Below, one piece after another: positions 18,589 to 27,164 of a DNA stretch of 64,000 nucleotides (positions within the stretch are counted from its first letter, which is position 1; every line of letters starts with the position of its first letter). Below the pieces are notes generated by a model. The model had not been told where the DNA came from, did not search any database, and saw only the letters and a program-made list of their open reading frames with translations. Source of the stretch: Shimazuella soli (GTDB taxonomy: Bacteria; Bacillota; Bacilli; Thermoactinomycetales; Thermoactinomycetaceae); NCBI RefSeq assembly GCF_022511585.1, contig NZ_JAKWBN010000006.1, positions 1-64,000 on the forward strand. Direction: 5' to 3'. The position numbers and the translations under genes were made by a program.

Positions 18589-18903
18589 TCACAAGAAATA
18601 TGCTATGATGGCTACAATCCACTGTTTTTTGTCGTGGCCCCTTTAATTGTATTTCCAGCAATAAATGGGGTATGTCTCTTTTTCTTTAATCAAGGATATG
18701 GCGGATTACTTTAAAAGGGACAAGAAATTGATTTTGTCGTTTTTTCAGCATTGAAAGATCGAAACACAGGAGAAATATAGTTTGTTTTAGGGATGGATAG
18801 GAGCCTGCTAAGATAACTGGTTTAGGTGACTAGTTCTTGCGGGAATTGCCGCTTTTTAAAGTGTTGGAGTTAAGGAAAGAATTATGTTAAAGGACGTGAC
18901 CAG
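18589..18903 (+). other. 315-base gap with paired hairpins before sipS
   Basis: No full gene. The metG frame continues open after its stop for 46 codons (hydrophobic, then TAA) and again for a 21-codon stretch ending TAG at 18780, a possible decayed reading frame. Near its end are two hairpins: AACTGG/CTAGTT (18815-18835) and GCGG/CCGC with TTTTT (18839-18857), a weak terminator or attenuator in front of the signal peptidase gene. Confidence 0.4.
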
Positions 18904-19428
18904 ATGTCGACTGCAAATGGCTCTGTGAAAAGCTCAATTATCGAATGGGGAGTAGCAGTAATCTCTGCTCTACTAATTGCAGTAGTGATTCGTTATTTTC
19001 TATTTGCACCTTATGAAGTAAATGGAACATCCATGTATCCTACTCTCGATGGTAATGAATTATTGATCGTAAATAAATTCATCTATGATGTGAGCAGCCC
19101 AAAATATGGGGATATTGTTGTTTTTCATACCAACGAGCAACGTGATTTTATCAAGCGTGTCATCGGTTTACCAGGGGATAAGATCGAAGTAAAAAATGGA
19201 CATGTCTACCGTAATAACAAGCAATTAAATGAATCCTACATTGCGGAAGAAATGATTGGTGATTTTGCCCAAGTTACTGTTCCAAAAGGTCATTTGTTTG
19301 TTTTGGGAGATAATCGGAATAATAGTAAAGACAGCCGTATCATAGGTGCGGTGGATGATAGTGCGGTTGTCGGCCGTGCTGATGTTGTTGTAATGCCGTT
19401 TAAAGAGTTCCGTCTATTAAATAAATAG
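18904..19428 (+). CDS. Type I signal peptidase
   Basis: Membrane protease that removes signal peptides from exported proteins; the active domain faces outward. Residues about 12-33 are the single N-terminal membrane span. The catalytic serine is S43 (NGTSMYPTL) and the lysine is K84 (FIKRVIGLPGD); a GDNRNNSKDSR box follows near 136-146. At 174 aa it is the short P-type form of Firmicutes. ATG 18904 has AAAGGACG upstream. It lies directly before tatD, a place where B. subtilis has no sip gene. Confidence 0.93.
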   Translation: MSTANGSVKSSIIEWGVAVISALLIAVVIRYFLFAPYEVNGTSMYPTLDGNELLIVNKFIYDVSSPKYGDIVVFHTNEQRDFIKRVIGLPGDKIEVKNGHVYRNNKQLNESYIAEEMIGDFAQVTVPKGHLFVLGDNRNNSKDSRIIGAVDDSAVVGRADVVVMPFKEFRLLNK

Positions 19429-19455
19429 TAAGGTTAGAAGTTAGGGGTTACAAAG

Positions 19456-20223
19456 ATGCTGTTCGAAACACATACCCATTTGAATGACAAGCAATTTGAT
19501 GAAGATCGCCAGCAGGTGATCAAGCGTGCTACTGATGCTGGTATTTCTTATATCCTAAATATCGGATATAATCGTGAAACTATTCCAAGTTCCATAAAGT
19601 TAGCAGAAACATACCCCTTTTTCTATACTTCTGTTGGATGGCATCCTCAAGATGCCATTTCTTGTACAGAAAAAGATTTAGAGTGGCTCTTTTCTCTTAC
19701 ACATCACCAAAAAGTCGTTGCAATTGGGGAAATTGGTTTGGATTATTATTGGGATACTTCCCCAAAGGATGTACAACAGGAAGTATTTCGAAAGCAAATA
19801 CGACTTGCCAAAGAAGTAAGTCTGCCGATTATCATTCATAATCGAGATGCGGATGACGATGTGATCCGTATTTTAAAAGAAGAAAACGCAGACGAAGTTG
19901 GCGGTGTCATGCACTGTTTTTCAGGGGATACTGCATTGATGAAAACTTGTATCTCGCTTAATTTTTCAATTGGTATAGGTGGACCAGTGACTTTTAAAAA
20001 TAGACCGGTATTGAAAGAAGTAGCTAGTAGTGTACCATTGGATAAGCTATTGCTGGAGACGGATTCTCCATATCTAGCACCACATCCGTACCGTGGAAAA
20101 AGAAATGAAACTGCATATGTACGCTTAGTTGCAGAAGAAATTGCAAAACTTCGCCAGATGACTGTCCAGGATTTGGCGCACGCAACAACCGAAAATGCAA
20201 AAAAACTGTTTCAAATTATATAG
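19456..20223 (+). CDS. tatD: TatD-family metal-dependent hydrolase
   Basis: A cytoplasmic 3'-5' exonuclease/DNase of the TatD (YabD) family. The 255-aa TIM barrel shows the metal ligands H6-T-H8 near the N-terminus, E in AIGEIGLDYYWD (about 92), H in IIHNRDADDD (about 131) and H in GVMHCFSGD (about 156), and LLLETDSPY (about 203) with the terminal Asp. The order metG-tatD-rnmV-rsmA matches Bacillus, but the YabE/Rpf-like gene that lies between tatD and rnmV there is missing here. Confidence 0.95.
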   Translation: MLFETHTHLNDKQFDEDRQQVIKRATDAGISYILNIGYNRETIPSSIKLAETYPFFYTSVGWHPQDAISCTEKDLEWLFSLTHHQKVVAIGEIGLDYYWDTSPKDVQQEVFRKQIRLAKEVSLPIIIHNRDADDDVIRILKEENADEVGGVMHCFSGDTALMKTCISLNFSIGIGGPVTFKNRPVLKEVASSVPLDKLLLETDSPYLAPHPYRGKRNETAYVRLVAEEIAKLRQMTVQDLAHATTENAKKLFQII

Positions 20224-20237
20224 ATAGGGAAAAGATT

Positions 20238-20789
20238 ATGCGGAAGGTGAAAGAAATTATTGTAGTAGAGGGAAAAAACGATACTTTAGCTGTCAAGCGT
20301 GCGGTTGAAGCGGATACTATCGAGACAAGAGGATCCGCCATTCCCAGCTATGTATTGGACGAGCTACGACGCGCTCAAGCAGTTCGCGGGCTGATTGTAT
20401 TTACGGACCCCGACTATGCAGGCGAGCGCATTAGACGTATTATTTCCCAAGAAATACCAGAAGTGAAACATGCCTTTATCGAAAAAGAACTTGCCTATGA
20501 TAGGCAGAAAATTGGAGTAGAACATGCGAATCCTTCTGATATTGTTAAGGCTTTAGAAAATGTCCGTACATTGGAAGAAGAAATCCCTTCATGGCTTTCC
20601 TGGAAAGAATATCTTGTTATCGGATTAGCTGGGCACCCGCATTCGAAGCAACTTCGGGAGAAATTAGCAAAAGAGTTATCTATTGGTTATGCCAATGCAA
20701 AACAATTTTTCGTGAGGTTGCAAACTTTGCGGATAAGTAGGGAAGAATGTGAACGTGCACTCCTGAACATAAGAGGAGACAGGTTATGA
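20238..20789 (+). CDS. rnmV: Ribonuclease M5
   Basis: Matures 5S rRNA by cutting the precursor on both sides when bound to protein L18. The 183-aa protein has an N-terminal Toprim domain with the conserved Glu in VVEGKND (residues 9-15) and the TDPDYAGE motif (about 56-63, two Asp). The C-terminal helical part binds RNA. Its stop overlaps the rsmA start by four bases (ATGA), so the two are co-translated, as in Bacillus. Confidence 0.95.
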   Translation: MRKVKEIIVVEGKNDTLAVKRAVEADTIETRGSAIPSYVLDELRRAQAVRGLIVFTDPDYAGERIRRIISQEIPEVKHAFIEKELAYDRQKIGVEHANPSDIVKALENVRTLEEEIPSWLSWKEYLVIGLAGHPHSKQLREKLAKELSIGYANAKQFFVRLQTLRISREECERALLNIRGDRL

Positions 20790-21661
20790 GTTTTGGAATA
20801 TCAGCAAAAACACGGAAACTGTTAAAGCAGCATAATATAGTACTAAAAAAGAGCTTAGGGCAAAATTTTTTGACCGATGCACATGTACTACAACATATTG
20901 TAGATGCGGCTGACTTAGATGAAGAGTCTGGTGTGATCGAAATTGGGCCAGGCTTAGGTGCTTTAACAGAAGGTTTAGCGAAACAGGCTCGAAAAGTAGT
21001 GGCAATCGAATTGGACAATCGTCTGATTCCTGTTTTGCAAGACATGTTTGCAGATCAACCTAATGTGGAAATAATACATGCGGACGCTTTGAAATTTGAT
21101 TTTGCACAGCTTATCACTGAGAAATTTGGAGCTTGTTCACAAGTGCACGTAGTAGCAAATTTACCTTACTATGTGACCTCGCCGATCTTAGTAAAACTAC
21201 TGGAATCAAGTTTATCACTGACAAATATCGTCGTGATGATTCAAAAAGAAGTTGCTGACCGTATTTTAGCAAAGCCCGGTTCCAAAACATATGGATCACT
21301 CAGTGTTTTTGCACAGTATTTCAGTGAACCTAGTAAAGTGGTACAAGTTCCTAGTCATGTGTTTGTTCCTCGCCCACAGGTCGATTCAATGGTGATCAAA
21401 TTGTCTATTCGAACTGTTGCGCCTGTTCCAGTGGAAAATGAATCTTTTTTCTTTCAAGTAGTTAGGGCTTCGTTTGCTAAAAGAAGAAAGACCTTGCTCA
21501 ACTCTTTGAGTAGTTCGCTGCCATTTCATATGGAGAAAACACGACTAGAACAGGTAATTCACAGTATAGGGATTGATCCTAATTGTAGAGGTGAGATGCT
21601 GTCTATGAATTCTTTTGCTCAATTATCTAACGTTTTGCTTCGAGAACGAGATGGAGGTTAA
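20786..21661 (+). CDS. rsmA: 16S rRNA dimethyladenosine transferase
   Basis: KsgA: dimethylates A1518 and A1519 in helix 45, the very helix visible at the start of this window, during 30S assembly. The 291-aa Rossmann methyltransferase shows KSLGQNFLTD near residues 23-32, EIGPGLGALT (about 52-61) for S-adenosylmethionine binding, and the NLPYYVTSP (about 124-132) target-binding motif. It overlaps rnmV by four bases. Confidence 0.96.
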   Translation: MSFGISAKTRKLLKQHNIVLKKSLGQNFLTDAHVLQHIVDAADLDEESGVIEIGPGLGALTEGLAKQARKVVAIELDNRLIPVLQDMFADQPNVEIIHADALKFDFAQLITEKFGACSQVHVVANLPYYVTSPILVKLLESSLSLTNIVVMIQKEVADRILAKPGSKTYGSLSVFAQYFSEPSKVVQVPSHVFVPRPQVDSMVIKLSIRTVAPVPVENESFFFQVVRASFAKRRKTLLNSLSSSLPFHMEKTRLEQVIHSIGIDPNCRGEMLSMNSFAQLSNVLLRERDGG

Positions 21662-21743
21662 TCAAACATAGATTGGATCAATCAAAATCATAAGTTGGCG
21701 TGACTGCTTTTTCACCATGCAAAACAACTTGGAGGGTGATAGA

Positions 21744-22217
21744 ATGGTGTTTTTTCATCCGCGAAAAGGTAAGTATAGTATGGATATGATGATAAGGGAA
21801 ATCAAGGATTACCTGGAAGCAGATCGCAATAGAGACTATAAGATTATGATTGGAACAGATTCTCAAACAAGAACGAGAGAAACATTGTTTGTTACCGCTA
21901 TTATTGTACAACGTATTGGCAAAGGTGCGCTGTTTTTTTACACGCGTAAATCCCATCCTGCAATGCATGATTTGAGGTATCGCATATACCGGGAAACAGA
22001 ATACAGCCTTCATTGTGTCGATCTGCTTAAGGAACAAGGCTTTTTCCGATTGGCTGAGAACATCCCCATGGAAATCCATTTAGATGTGGGACAAAGAGGA
22101 GAGACACGAAAGGTGATTCAGGAAGTGGTAGGATGGGTAACAGCTGTAGGCTATGAAGCAAAAATTAAACCTGATTCAGTAGCAGCCAGTGCTGTTGCGG
22201 ATCGGTTTACAAAATAA
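21744..22217 (+). CDS. YkuK-like RNase H-fold protein (DUF458)
   Basis: A 157-aa protein of the DUF458/YkuK family, with an RNase H-like fold. It shows KIMIGTDSQTRTR near residues 31-43 (one metal-type Asp) and a second acidic motif IHLDVGQRGETR near 110-121, plus a C-terminal Asp in KPDSVAASAVADR. Function is unknown; phage-type nuclease relatives exist. ATG 21744 has GGAGGGTG at good spacing. It occupies the place of yabG, the spore-coat protease gene, between rsmA and veg. Confidence 0.75.
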   Translation: MVFFHPRKGKYSMDMMIREIKDYLEADRNRDYKIMIGTDSQTRTRETLFVTAIIVQRIGKGALFFYTRKSHPAMHDLRYRIYRETEYSLHCVDLLKEQGFFRLAENIPMEIHLDVGQRGETRKVIQEVVGWVTAVGYEAKIKPDSVAASAVADRFTK

Positions 22218-22224
22218 AAATAGA

Positions 22225-22254
22225 TTGACAAATCCTTTGTACCATTGCTATAAT
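22225..22254 (+). promoter_or_regulatory. Strong SigA promoter of veg
   Basis: TTGACA (22225-22230) and TATAAT (22249-22254), both perfect, with an 18-base spacer, 68 bases before the veg start. The veg promoter of B. subtilis is likewise among the strongest vegetative promoters. Confidence 0.85.
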
Positions 22255-22322
22255 ACTAAATTTGACATTTCATCTCCCATGGTATATAATCTTCTATGAG
22301 TGAAGTGAGGTGGTCGTAGACA

Positions 22323-22604
22323 ATGGGCAAAAACGCACTATCAGAAATCAAACTAAAGTTAGATGGCTATATCGGACAGAAAATCCACCTAAAGGCCAAC
22401 AGCGGACGCCGCAAGACCATTGAACGGACAGGTATCTTAGAAGAGACATACCCTTCTGTCTTTATCGTAAAACTGGATGAGGATCAGCATTCTTTTAAAC
22501 GTGTTTCCTACAGTTATGCAGATATTTTGACGGAGTCGGTAGAACTCACCGTTTATCAAGCTGATAATGAGCAAGTACAAGTAAAATATATCAAGGCAAC
22601 ATAA
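22323..22604 (+). CDS. veg: Veg protein
   Basis: A 93-aa protein of the Veg family, which in B. subtilis stimulates biofilm matrix genes by antagonising SinR and also aids germination. The small beta-barrel core is visible: [20 protein letters not shown] (residues 13-32), then [15 protein letters not shown]. Length and sequence are typical. It has its own strong promoter and a terminator three bases after the stop, hence monocistronic. Order rsmA-veg-sspF-ispE matches Bacillus. Confidence 0.95.
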   Translation: MGKNALSEIKLKLDGYIGQKIHLKANSGRRKTIERTGILEETYPSVFIVKLDEDQHSFKRVSYSYADILTESVELTVYQADNEQVQVKYIKAT

Positions 22605-22606
22605 AC

Positions 22607-22635
22607 AAGGAGATCCTTAGGGATGTCCTTTTTCT
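22607..22635 (+). terminator. Intrinsic terminator after veg
   Basis: AAGGAGATCC pairs with GGATGTCCTT around TTAG, followed by a T-rich tract. Confidence 0.8.
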
Positions 22636-22686
22636 TTTATAATTGAATTAGGAATTCACCTAATATAAAATAAAAGGCAGTCTTTA

Positions 22687-23430
22687 TTGAATTATGTAGT
22701 GGGGGATAAGACTATCTACAAAAAAACCGTAACGGAAATAAGAGAACGATTTGGCGATGATTTACATAATTTCAAGACAATTTTTTTGTTTCGCAGTTTG
22801 AGTACTATTTTGCTTATTATGTCTAATCTAATAGGATCCTACATATGGAAAAAATATTACTTTGGTTATCACCATACTGCTTTTTTGGTTTCCCTTCTCA
22901 TTTGGGGACTGATTCAAAAATATGTAGATGTCTACATAATACGTGATAAAAAGCAATATCGAGAGCGTATAAAAGGTACTCTATTCAAGCGAATTGTTTA
23001 TCCAACGGCTCTTTGTCTCATTATATTGTCATGTATATATCCAACTTATAAAGAAAATAAAAAAATCTCAGATGCCATCCATGATTTTGGGTATTCAGTT
23101 GACCAGCCGTATTATTTCCCGTTCACTGTTAAAATTGCAGAAGGATATATGGATTATGATACAGATTCTCTACATTTGGAATATAGTGTGGATTCTTTTC
23201 AATTGCCAATTGTAGATGTGATGATCTCAAGGAAAAAAGCAAAATGGGAAAAGGGAGAGAAGATCTTTTTAAAAAATGGCTCATATGCTGTGATTCGATA
23301 TGAAGAGGACATGAAAGATCCAATATTAGTTTGGTATGCCAAAGGTCTTCGTTATGAGCTGGAATTGTTGCAGGATCCAACTCCTTTTTCCAAGCAGGAA
23401 GCAATAAAAGTGGCTAATTCTTTTCGATAG
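22687..23430 (+). CDS. Two-span membrane protein with DUF4367-like domain
   Basis: A 247-aa protein of unknown function. It has two or three hydrophobic segments (about 37-57, 62-77, 100-117) with charged linkers, then an extracytoplasmic domain of about 120 residues. Its end, YAVIRYEEDMKDPILVWYAKGLRYELELL then EAIKVANSFR (given in pieces: DPILVWYAKG and AIKVANSFR), resembles the DUF4367 domain found in anti-sigma and sporulation membrane proteins. TTG 22687 with AAAGG eight bases upstream is used; no ATG lies near. It is inserted between veg and sspF. Confidence 0.6.
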   Translation: MNYVVGDKTIYKKTVTEIRERFGDDLHNFKTIFLFRSLSTILLIMSNLIGSYIWKKYYFGYHHTAFLVSLLIWGLIQKYVDVYIIRDKKQYRERIKGTLFKRIVYPTALCLIILSCIYPTYKENKKISDAIHDFGYSVDQPYYFPFTVKIAEGYMDYDTDSLHLEYSVDSFQLPIVDVMISRKKAKWEKGEKIFLKNGSYAVIRYEEDMKDPILVWYAKGLRYELELLQDPTPFSKQEAIKVANSFR

Positions 23431-23453
23431 TGATAATAATTGTTTGCATTAAC

Positions 23454-23460
23454 CATACTA
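23454..23460 (+). promoter_or_regulatory. Possible SigG -10 element of sspF
   Basis: CATACTA matches the SigG -10 consensus CATNHTA, 35 bases before the sspF start. The bases 17-18 upstream do not give a good GHATR -35, so this is tentative. Confidence 0.35.
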
Positions 23461-23495
23461 AATATACCCTGCATTCCTTTAGGAGGCGATGGTAG

Positions 23496-23684
23496 ATGGC
23501 ACGTCGTGGTGTTATGTCAGATGCCCTTAAGGTGGAGATAGCCAAAGAGCTTGGGTTTTATGATGTTGTACAGCAAGAAGGTTGGGGCGGGATTACAACT
23601 CGTGATGCTGGAAACATGGTAAAAAGGGCTATCCAAATAGCTGAAGAACAGTTAGCAAAGCAACAAAATGCAGGGGGAAAATAG
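23496..23684 (+). CDS. sspF: Alpha/beta-type small acid-soluble spore protein
   Basis: A 62-aa SASP that coats forespore DNA and protects it during dormancy. It carries the conserved [11 protein letters not shown] and [16 protein letters not shown] motifs that make up the DNA-binding helices and the GPR protease site (E-I/A). The SspF position between veg and ispE is conserved. AGGAGGCG precedes the ATG. A CATACTA at 23454-23460 fits a SigG -10, but the -35 is weak. A strong terminator follows. Confidence 0.93.
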   Translation: MARRGVMSDALKVEIAKELGFYDVVQQEGWGGITTRDAGNMVKRAIQIAEEQLAKQQNAGGK

Positions 23685-23685
23685 G

Positions 23686-23720
23686 AAAGAGCCAAGGGAT
23701 AATCCTTGGCTCTTTCTTTT
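23686..23720 (+). terminator. Intrinsic terminator after sspF
   Basis: AAAGAGCCAAGG (23686-23697) and CCTTGGCTCTTT (23704-23715) form a perfect 12-bp stem with a 6-base loop, then TTTT. Confidence 0.92.
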
Positions 23721-23907
23721 CGTATAGCATTTTTTATGTTTTTCTGGATAAGGAAACGATGGCAGTGCAGTTTTTTGCTGTTCTAGGGGCTAGTTTTCTG
23801 TGTTGGTACGGATAACCTCTCGTGGTACAATAGGAAAATAAAACTGGACGGACATGCACCAGGGGTACCCAAATTTGTTTTTGGGGTGTTACGAGAGGAG
23901 TATGATT

Positions 23908-24801
23908 TTGTTTATTTCAGAGAAAGCGCCAGCAAAAATAAATTTAACTTTAGATGCACTTTATAAACGAGCGGATGGATATCATGAATTGGAAATGGTG
24001 ATGACTTCGGTTGACTTAGCTGATCGGATTGATTTACTCTCCCTTCCACACTCTGCAATCCTTCTGGAATCAAGTTCAGGCTTAGTGCCGCAAGATGATA
24101 AAAACCTCGCTTATATGGCAGCTAGTTTGCTGCGCAAAAAAATGGGAATCAGACGTGGGGTAGCAATAAAAATAGATAAAAAAGTTCCAGTTGCAGCTGG
24201 ATTAGCTGGCGGCAGCAGCGATGCAGCAGCAACACTTCGCGGATTAAATCGTTTATGGGGCCTTGGTCTTAGCTTACGTGAACTGGCTGAAATTGGTTCA
24301 GAGATCGGTTCTGATGTTCCTTATTGTGTTTATGGAAATACAGCATTGGCAAAAGGAAGAGGAGAGAGATTGCAAGTGTTACCGGCTCCTCCCTCCTGCT
24401 GGGTAGTGCTAGCCAAACCGTCACAAGGTGTTTCTACTGCTGATGTTTTTGGTGAACTAAAAGTCGATCATGTACAAACTAGACCAAAGACCAAAGAGAT
24501 GATGGAAGCCTTGTATCGGCAAGATTATCGTGCCATTACTCGGCTGCTTAGTAATGTGCTGGAGCCTATTACGATGAACATGGAGCCTGATGTTCGGAAA
24601 TTAAAAGAAAAAATGTATCAGTTTGGTGCTGATGGTGTGCTGATGTCAGGTAGTGGTCCTACCGTATTTGCTCTTGTAGATCGGGAATCGAGAGCAAAGA
24701 GAATGGTAAATAGCTTAAAAGGTTTTTGTCCCCAAGTTTTTGCCGTAAGAATGCTGGGAAACTTGAATAAAACCAAACAAAATGCTATAGTTCAGGCATG
24801 A
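23908..24801 (+). CDS. ispE: 4-diphosphocytidyl-2-C-methyl-D-erythritol kinase
   Basis: IspE phosphorylates CDP-methylerythritol in the non-mevalonate isoprenoid pathway. The 297-aa GHMP kinase shows [12 protein letters not shown] near residues 4-15, the ATP motif [14 protein letters not shown] (about 91-104) and the third motif [12 protein letters not shown] (about 248-259). The start is a choice: TTG 23908 is seven bases from AGAGGAG and lines up with B. subtilis IspE, whereas ATG 23902 is only one base from it. An earlier in-frame start at 23854 lies in spacer. purR follows 24 bases after the stop. Confidence 0.95.
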   Translation: MFISEKAPAKINLTLDALYKRADGYHELEMVMTSVDLADRIDLLSLPHSAILLESSSGLVPQDDKNLAYMAASLLRKKMGIRRGVAIKIDKKVPVAAGLAGGSSDAAATLRGLNRLWGLGLSLRELAEIGSEIGSDVPYCVYGNTALAKGRGERLQVLPAPPSCWVVLAKPSQGVSTADVFGELKVDHVQTRPKTKEMMEALYRQDYRAITRLLSNVLEPITMNMEPDVRKLKEKMYQFGADGVLMSGSGPTVFALVDRESRAKRMVNSLKGFCPQVFAVRMLGNLNKTKQNAIVQA

Positions 24802-24825
24802 TGTTCGGATTTTGGGGGCTAACTT

Positions 24826-25677
24826 ATGGAAAAATGGAAACGGAGTGCTCGTTTGGTTGATATGGTACATCAGCTTTTAAACGAGCCGTATCGATTGATT
24901 CCGCTTACAGCATTTGCAAAACGTTATCATGCAGCAAAATCTTCCATCAGCGAAGATTTGACGATTATTCAAGAAGTGTTACATGCAGAAGAGAGCGGCC
25001 AGTTGGAGACCATGGCTGGGGCTTCTGGCGGTGTGCGATATATGCCTAGCATGGGTATGGAAGAAACAAAAACAGTATTGGCACAACTGTGTCACAAGCT
25101 TACCAATCCAGAACGTATCTTACCTGGTGGGTTTCTGTTTATGTCTGATCTACTGGGAGATCCTGTACTTTTGCATCATTTAGGACGTATATGGGCCAAA
25201 ATATTTGGAACAAGTCAGATCGATGCAATTGTAACCATAGAGACAAAAGGGATACCATTAGCATATGCTGTTGCATTTCATCTACGAAAACCAGTAGTAA
25301 TCGTCCGTTATGATACAACTGTGACGGAAGGCTCTGTCGTGACAGTGAATACAGTTTCTGGTTCTAGTGGGAGAATGAAACAACTTTCTTTGGCTCGTCG
25401 AAGTTTGCCTAAAGGATCACGGGTATTGTTGATCGATGATTACATGAAGGCGGGGGGAACAGTTCGAGGTATGATTGATTTGCTCCGTGAGTTTGAAGCT
25501 GAAGTAGTAGGTGTTGGGGTAATGGTCGATTCAATAGTACCGGAAAAATTGGTAGATGGATATGTTTCTTTGACAACTGTGACAGAAGTAGATGAAAAAG
25601 AAAAACGGATAAATGTAGAATTTGGAAATTTATTTGATCAAGGAGTGTACAATAATGAAAATCATTCAGACCAATAA
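24826..25677 (+). CDS. purR: Purine operon repressor PurR
   Basis: A 283-aa repressor of purine synthesis genes that responds to PRPP. Residues 1-75 are a winged-helix DNA-binding domain ([12 protein letters not shown], then [12 protein letters not shown]); residues 76-280 are a type I phosphoribosyltransferase-like domain with the PRPP loop [13 protein letters not shown] near 201-213. The loop keeps DD but, as in the family, catalysis is lost. ridA starts inside its 3' end (25655), as yabJ follows purR in B. subtilis. Confidence 0.95.
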   Translation: MEKWKRSARLVDMVHQLLNEPYRLIPLTAFAKRYHAAKSSISEDLTIIQEVLHAEESGQLETMAGASGGVRYMPSMGMEETKTVLAQLCHKLTNPERILPGGFLFMSDLLGDPVLLHHLGRIWAKIFGTSQIDAIVTIETKGIPLAYAVAFHLRKPVVIVRYDTTVTEGSVVTVNTVSGSSGRMKQLSLARRSLPKGSRVLLIDDYMKAGGTVRGMIDLLREFEAEVVGVGVMVDSIVPEKLVDGYVSLTTVTEVDEKEKRINVEFGNLFDQGVYNNENHSDQ

Positions 25678-26029
25678 TGCACCACAAGCACTTGGGCCAT
25701 ATTCACAAGCTGTCCAAATAGGGAATTTCCTCTTTGCATCTGGCCAAATCCCACTTACACCAGCAGGGGTTTTGATAACAGGAGATATTAAAGAACAGAC
25801 TCATCAAGTTTTAAAAAATATTATCGAGGTCTTAAAAGAAGCTGATGCTACCTTGGAAAATGTAGTAAAAGCAACGATTTTCATCAAAAATATGGATGAT
25901 TTTTCTGCAATAAATGAAGTATATGGCGAGTATTTTGATACACATAAACCAGCTCGTTCCACGGTAGAAGTTGCTCGTCTGCCAAAAGATGCGGGCATCG
26001 AAATTGAGGTTATCGCTCATCTGACTTAA
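25655..26029 (+). CDS. ridA: RidA/YabJ family deaminase
   Basis: A 124-aa trimeric enzyme of the YjgF/YER057c/UK114 family, which hydrolyses reactive enamine/imine intermediates from PLP enzymes. Visible are [14 protein letters not shown] (residues 6-19) and the active-site arginine in the [13 protein letters not shown] segment (about 98-110). I take ATG 25655 because AAGGAG lies nine bases upstream and the family N-terminus MKIIQT fits; the earlier frame start at 25622 is inside purR. It overlaps purR by 23 bases. Confidence 0.95.
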   Translation: MKIIQTNNAPQALGPYSQAVQIGNFLFASGQIPLTPAGVLITGDIKEQTHQVLKNIIEVLKEADATLENVVKATIFIKNMDDFSAINEVYGEYFDTHKPARSTVEVARLPKDAGIEIEVIAHLT

Positions 26030-26055
26030 ATAAATTAATTTTTTTGTCATAATTG

Positions 26056-26084
26056 GAAGGAATTTCAAGTGTTCCCTCGAATAC
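26056..26084 (+). promoter_or_regulatory. SigH promoter of spoVG
   Basis: GAAGGAATT (26056-26064) matches the SigH -35 RNAGGAWWW at every position; an 11-base spacer leads to CTCGAATAC (26076-26084), which keeps the GAAT core of RNNGAATWW. It is 40 bases before spoVG, whose B. subtilis homologue is the classic SigH target. Confidence 0.7.
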
Positions 26085-26123
26085 TAAGATTAAAGTCATC
26101 TTGGTAATAGGTGGTGCATTTGG

Positions 26124-26417
26124 ATGGAAATAACAGATGTTAGATTGCGCAAGGTAAATCGTGAAGGACGGATGCGTGCTATTGCATCTATCACGATTGA
26201 TAGTGAGTTTGTTATTCATGATATTCGTGTAATTGATGGAAATAATGGAATGTTTGTTGCTATGCCTAGTAAGCGTACACCTGATGGGGAATTTCGAGAT
26301 ATCGCTCATCCCATCTCTCCGCTCAGCCGAGAGAAAATCGAATCAGCTGTATTAGAAGAATACCGTCGGGCAGATGATATAGAAGAAGATATCATTCCTA
26401 CGCCAAAAGCATTATAA
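26124..26417 (+). CDS. spoVG: SpoVG
   Basis: A 97-aa nucleic-acid-binding protein that affects asymmetric septation and cell envelope genes and, in several Firmicutes, virulence or capsule traits. It shows [17 protein letters not shown] at the start (residues 1-17), [16 protein letters not shown] (about 37-52) and the conserved DIAHPIS segment. The C-terminal helix is acidic ([10 protein letters not shown]). A SigH-type promoter lies upstream and a terminator directly after the stop. Confidence 0.96.
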   Translation: MEITDVRLRKVNREGRMRAIASITIDSEFVIHDIRVIDGNNGMFVAMPSKRTPDGEFRDIAHPISPLSREKIESAVLEEYRRADDIEEDIIPTPKAL

Positions 26418-26421
26418 AAGA

Positions 26422-26450
26422 AAAACCTCTCCTTTGAGAGGTTTTCTTTC
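26422..26450 (+). terminator. Intrinsic terminator after spoVG
   Basis: AAAACCTCTC (26422-26431) pairs with GAGAGGTTTT (26436-26445), then CTTTC. The A-tract makes it usable in both directions, ending the VOC remnant on the minus strand too. Confidence 0.85.
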
Positions 26451-26459
26451 TATTTGAGG

Positions 26460-26946
26460 TTATTTGGAAGTTAGTTTTTTATGAAGTGTATTTTGTACAT
26501 ACTTCATGGCATCGATATATTCCTTTTCTTGAGATCGCCTGACTATTTCCTCTTGGCTCAGTACCTCCATCCTTTCTTGAATTCACTAATATTGCCGAAT
26601 GGATCACATATACGCCCTACTCGATCGCCAAATGCTAGTTCAGTTATCTTTGTAACTACGGATGCACCTGCTTGGAGTGCTTGTTGGAATATTTTTTCGG
26701 CGTCTTCTACATATAAAGGGAAAAAACCAGGTGTCTCTAAGTCGCTCTCCACTAAATCAAACATCATTACAATCGAATCCCCTATTTGGACTTCTGCATG
26801 TCCGATCGTTCCATCTTCGTTTTTTATCGTCCCTAAACATTTAGCATCAAAGGATTTTTCTACAAATTCAATTAATTTTACCGTATGATCCATGGGGTTA
26901 CTGTTTGATACCCTGCAGGAATTGGTTTGATTTGATTTTGTTTCAT
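26460..26946 (-). pseudogene. Broken VOC/PhnB-like glyoxalase-fold gene
   Basis: The central frame (26893-26558) encodes most of a VOC-superfamily PhnB-like protein (KLIEFVEKSF, then EDGTIGHAEVQIGDS, then DPFGNI), but its natural ends lie in other frames. The N-terminus reads MKQNQIKPIPAGYQTVTPWII from ATG 26946, which has AGAGGAG six bases upstream; a frameshift near 26880-26890 separates it from the core. After DPFGNI the family's WWIQER piece is broken by a one-base loss and a TGA at 26583-26585, and the true C-terminus (QERMEVLSQEEIVRR onward to a TAA at 26460) is in a third frame. Two independent lesions make this a pseudogene unless sequencing errors occur. Confidence 0.85.
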
Positions 26947-27039
26947 GGTCATCTCCTCTCTTTCAAACTATCTTTACTCTAAGATACAACAGTTCTGTTG
27001 ACATCTATTGTCAGTAAAGTTTATCATTTTTAGCCGAGT

Positions 27040-27079
27040 AGCCCCCCCGCTTCAAGCTCGCTAAGCGGGGATAGTTCAA
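27040..27079. mobile_element. Remnant of an IS200/IS605-type right end
   Basis: A hairpin CCCCGCTT (27045-27052) / AAGCGGGG (27063-27070) with loop CAAGCTCGCT is preceded by AGCCC and followed by ATAGTTCAA. This form (GCCC stem, loop, stem, AGTTCA) resembles the 3' ends of TnpB-type elements, which also form the end of their guide RNA. No transposase is present. The resemblance is from memory, not a search. Confidence 0.4.
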
Positions 27080-27164
27080 TACTAGAATAAAATACAAAAG
27101 TTGCATAAACCCCTATTGTTACGATATATTCAGGAGGGTAATTTATAATGATGGGGGCTATATA

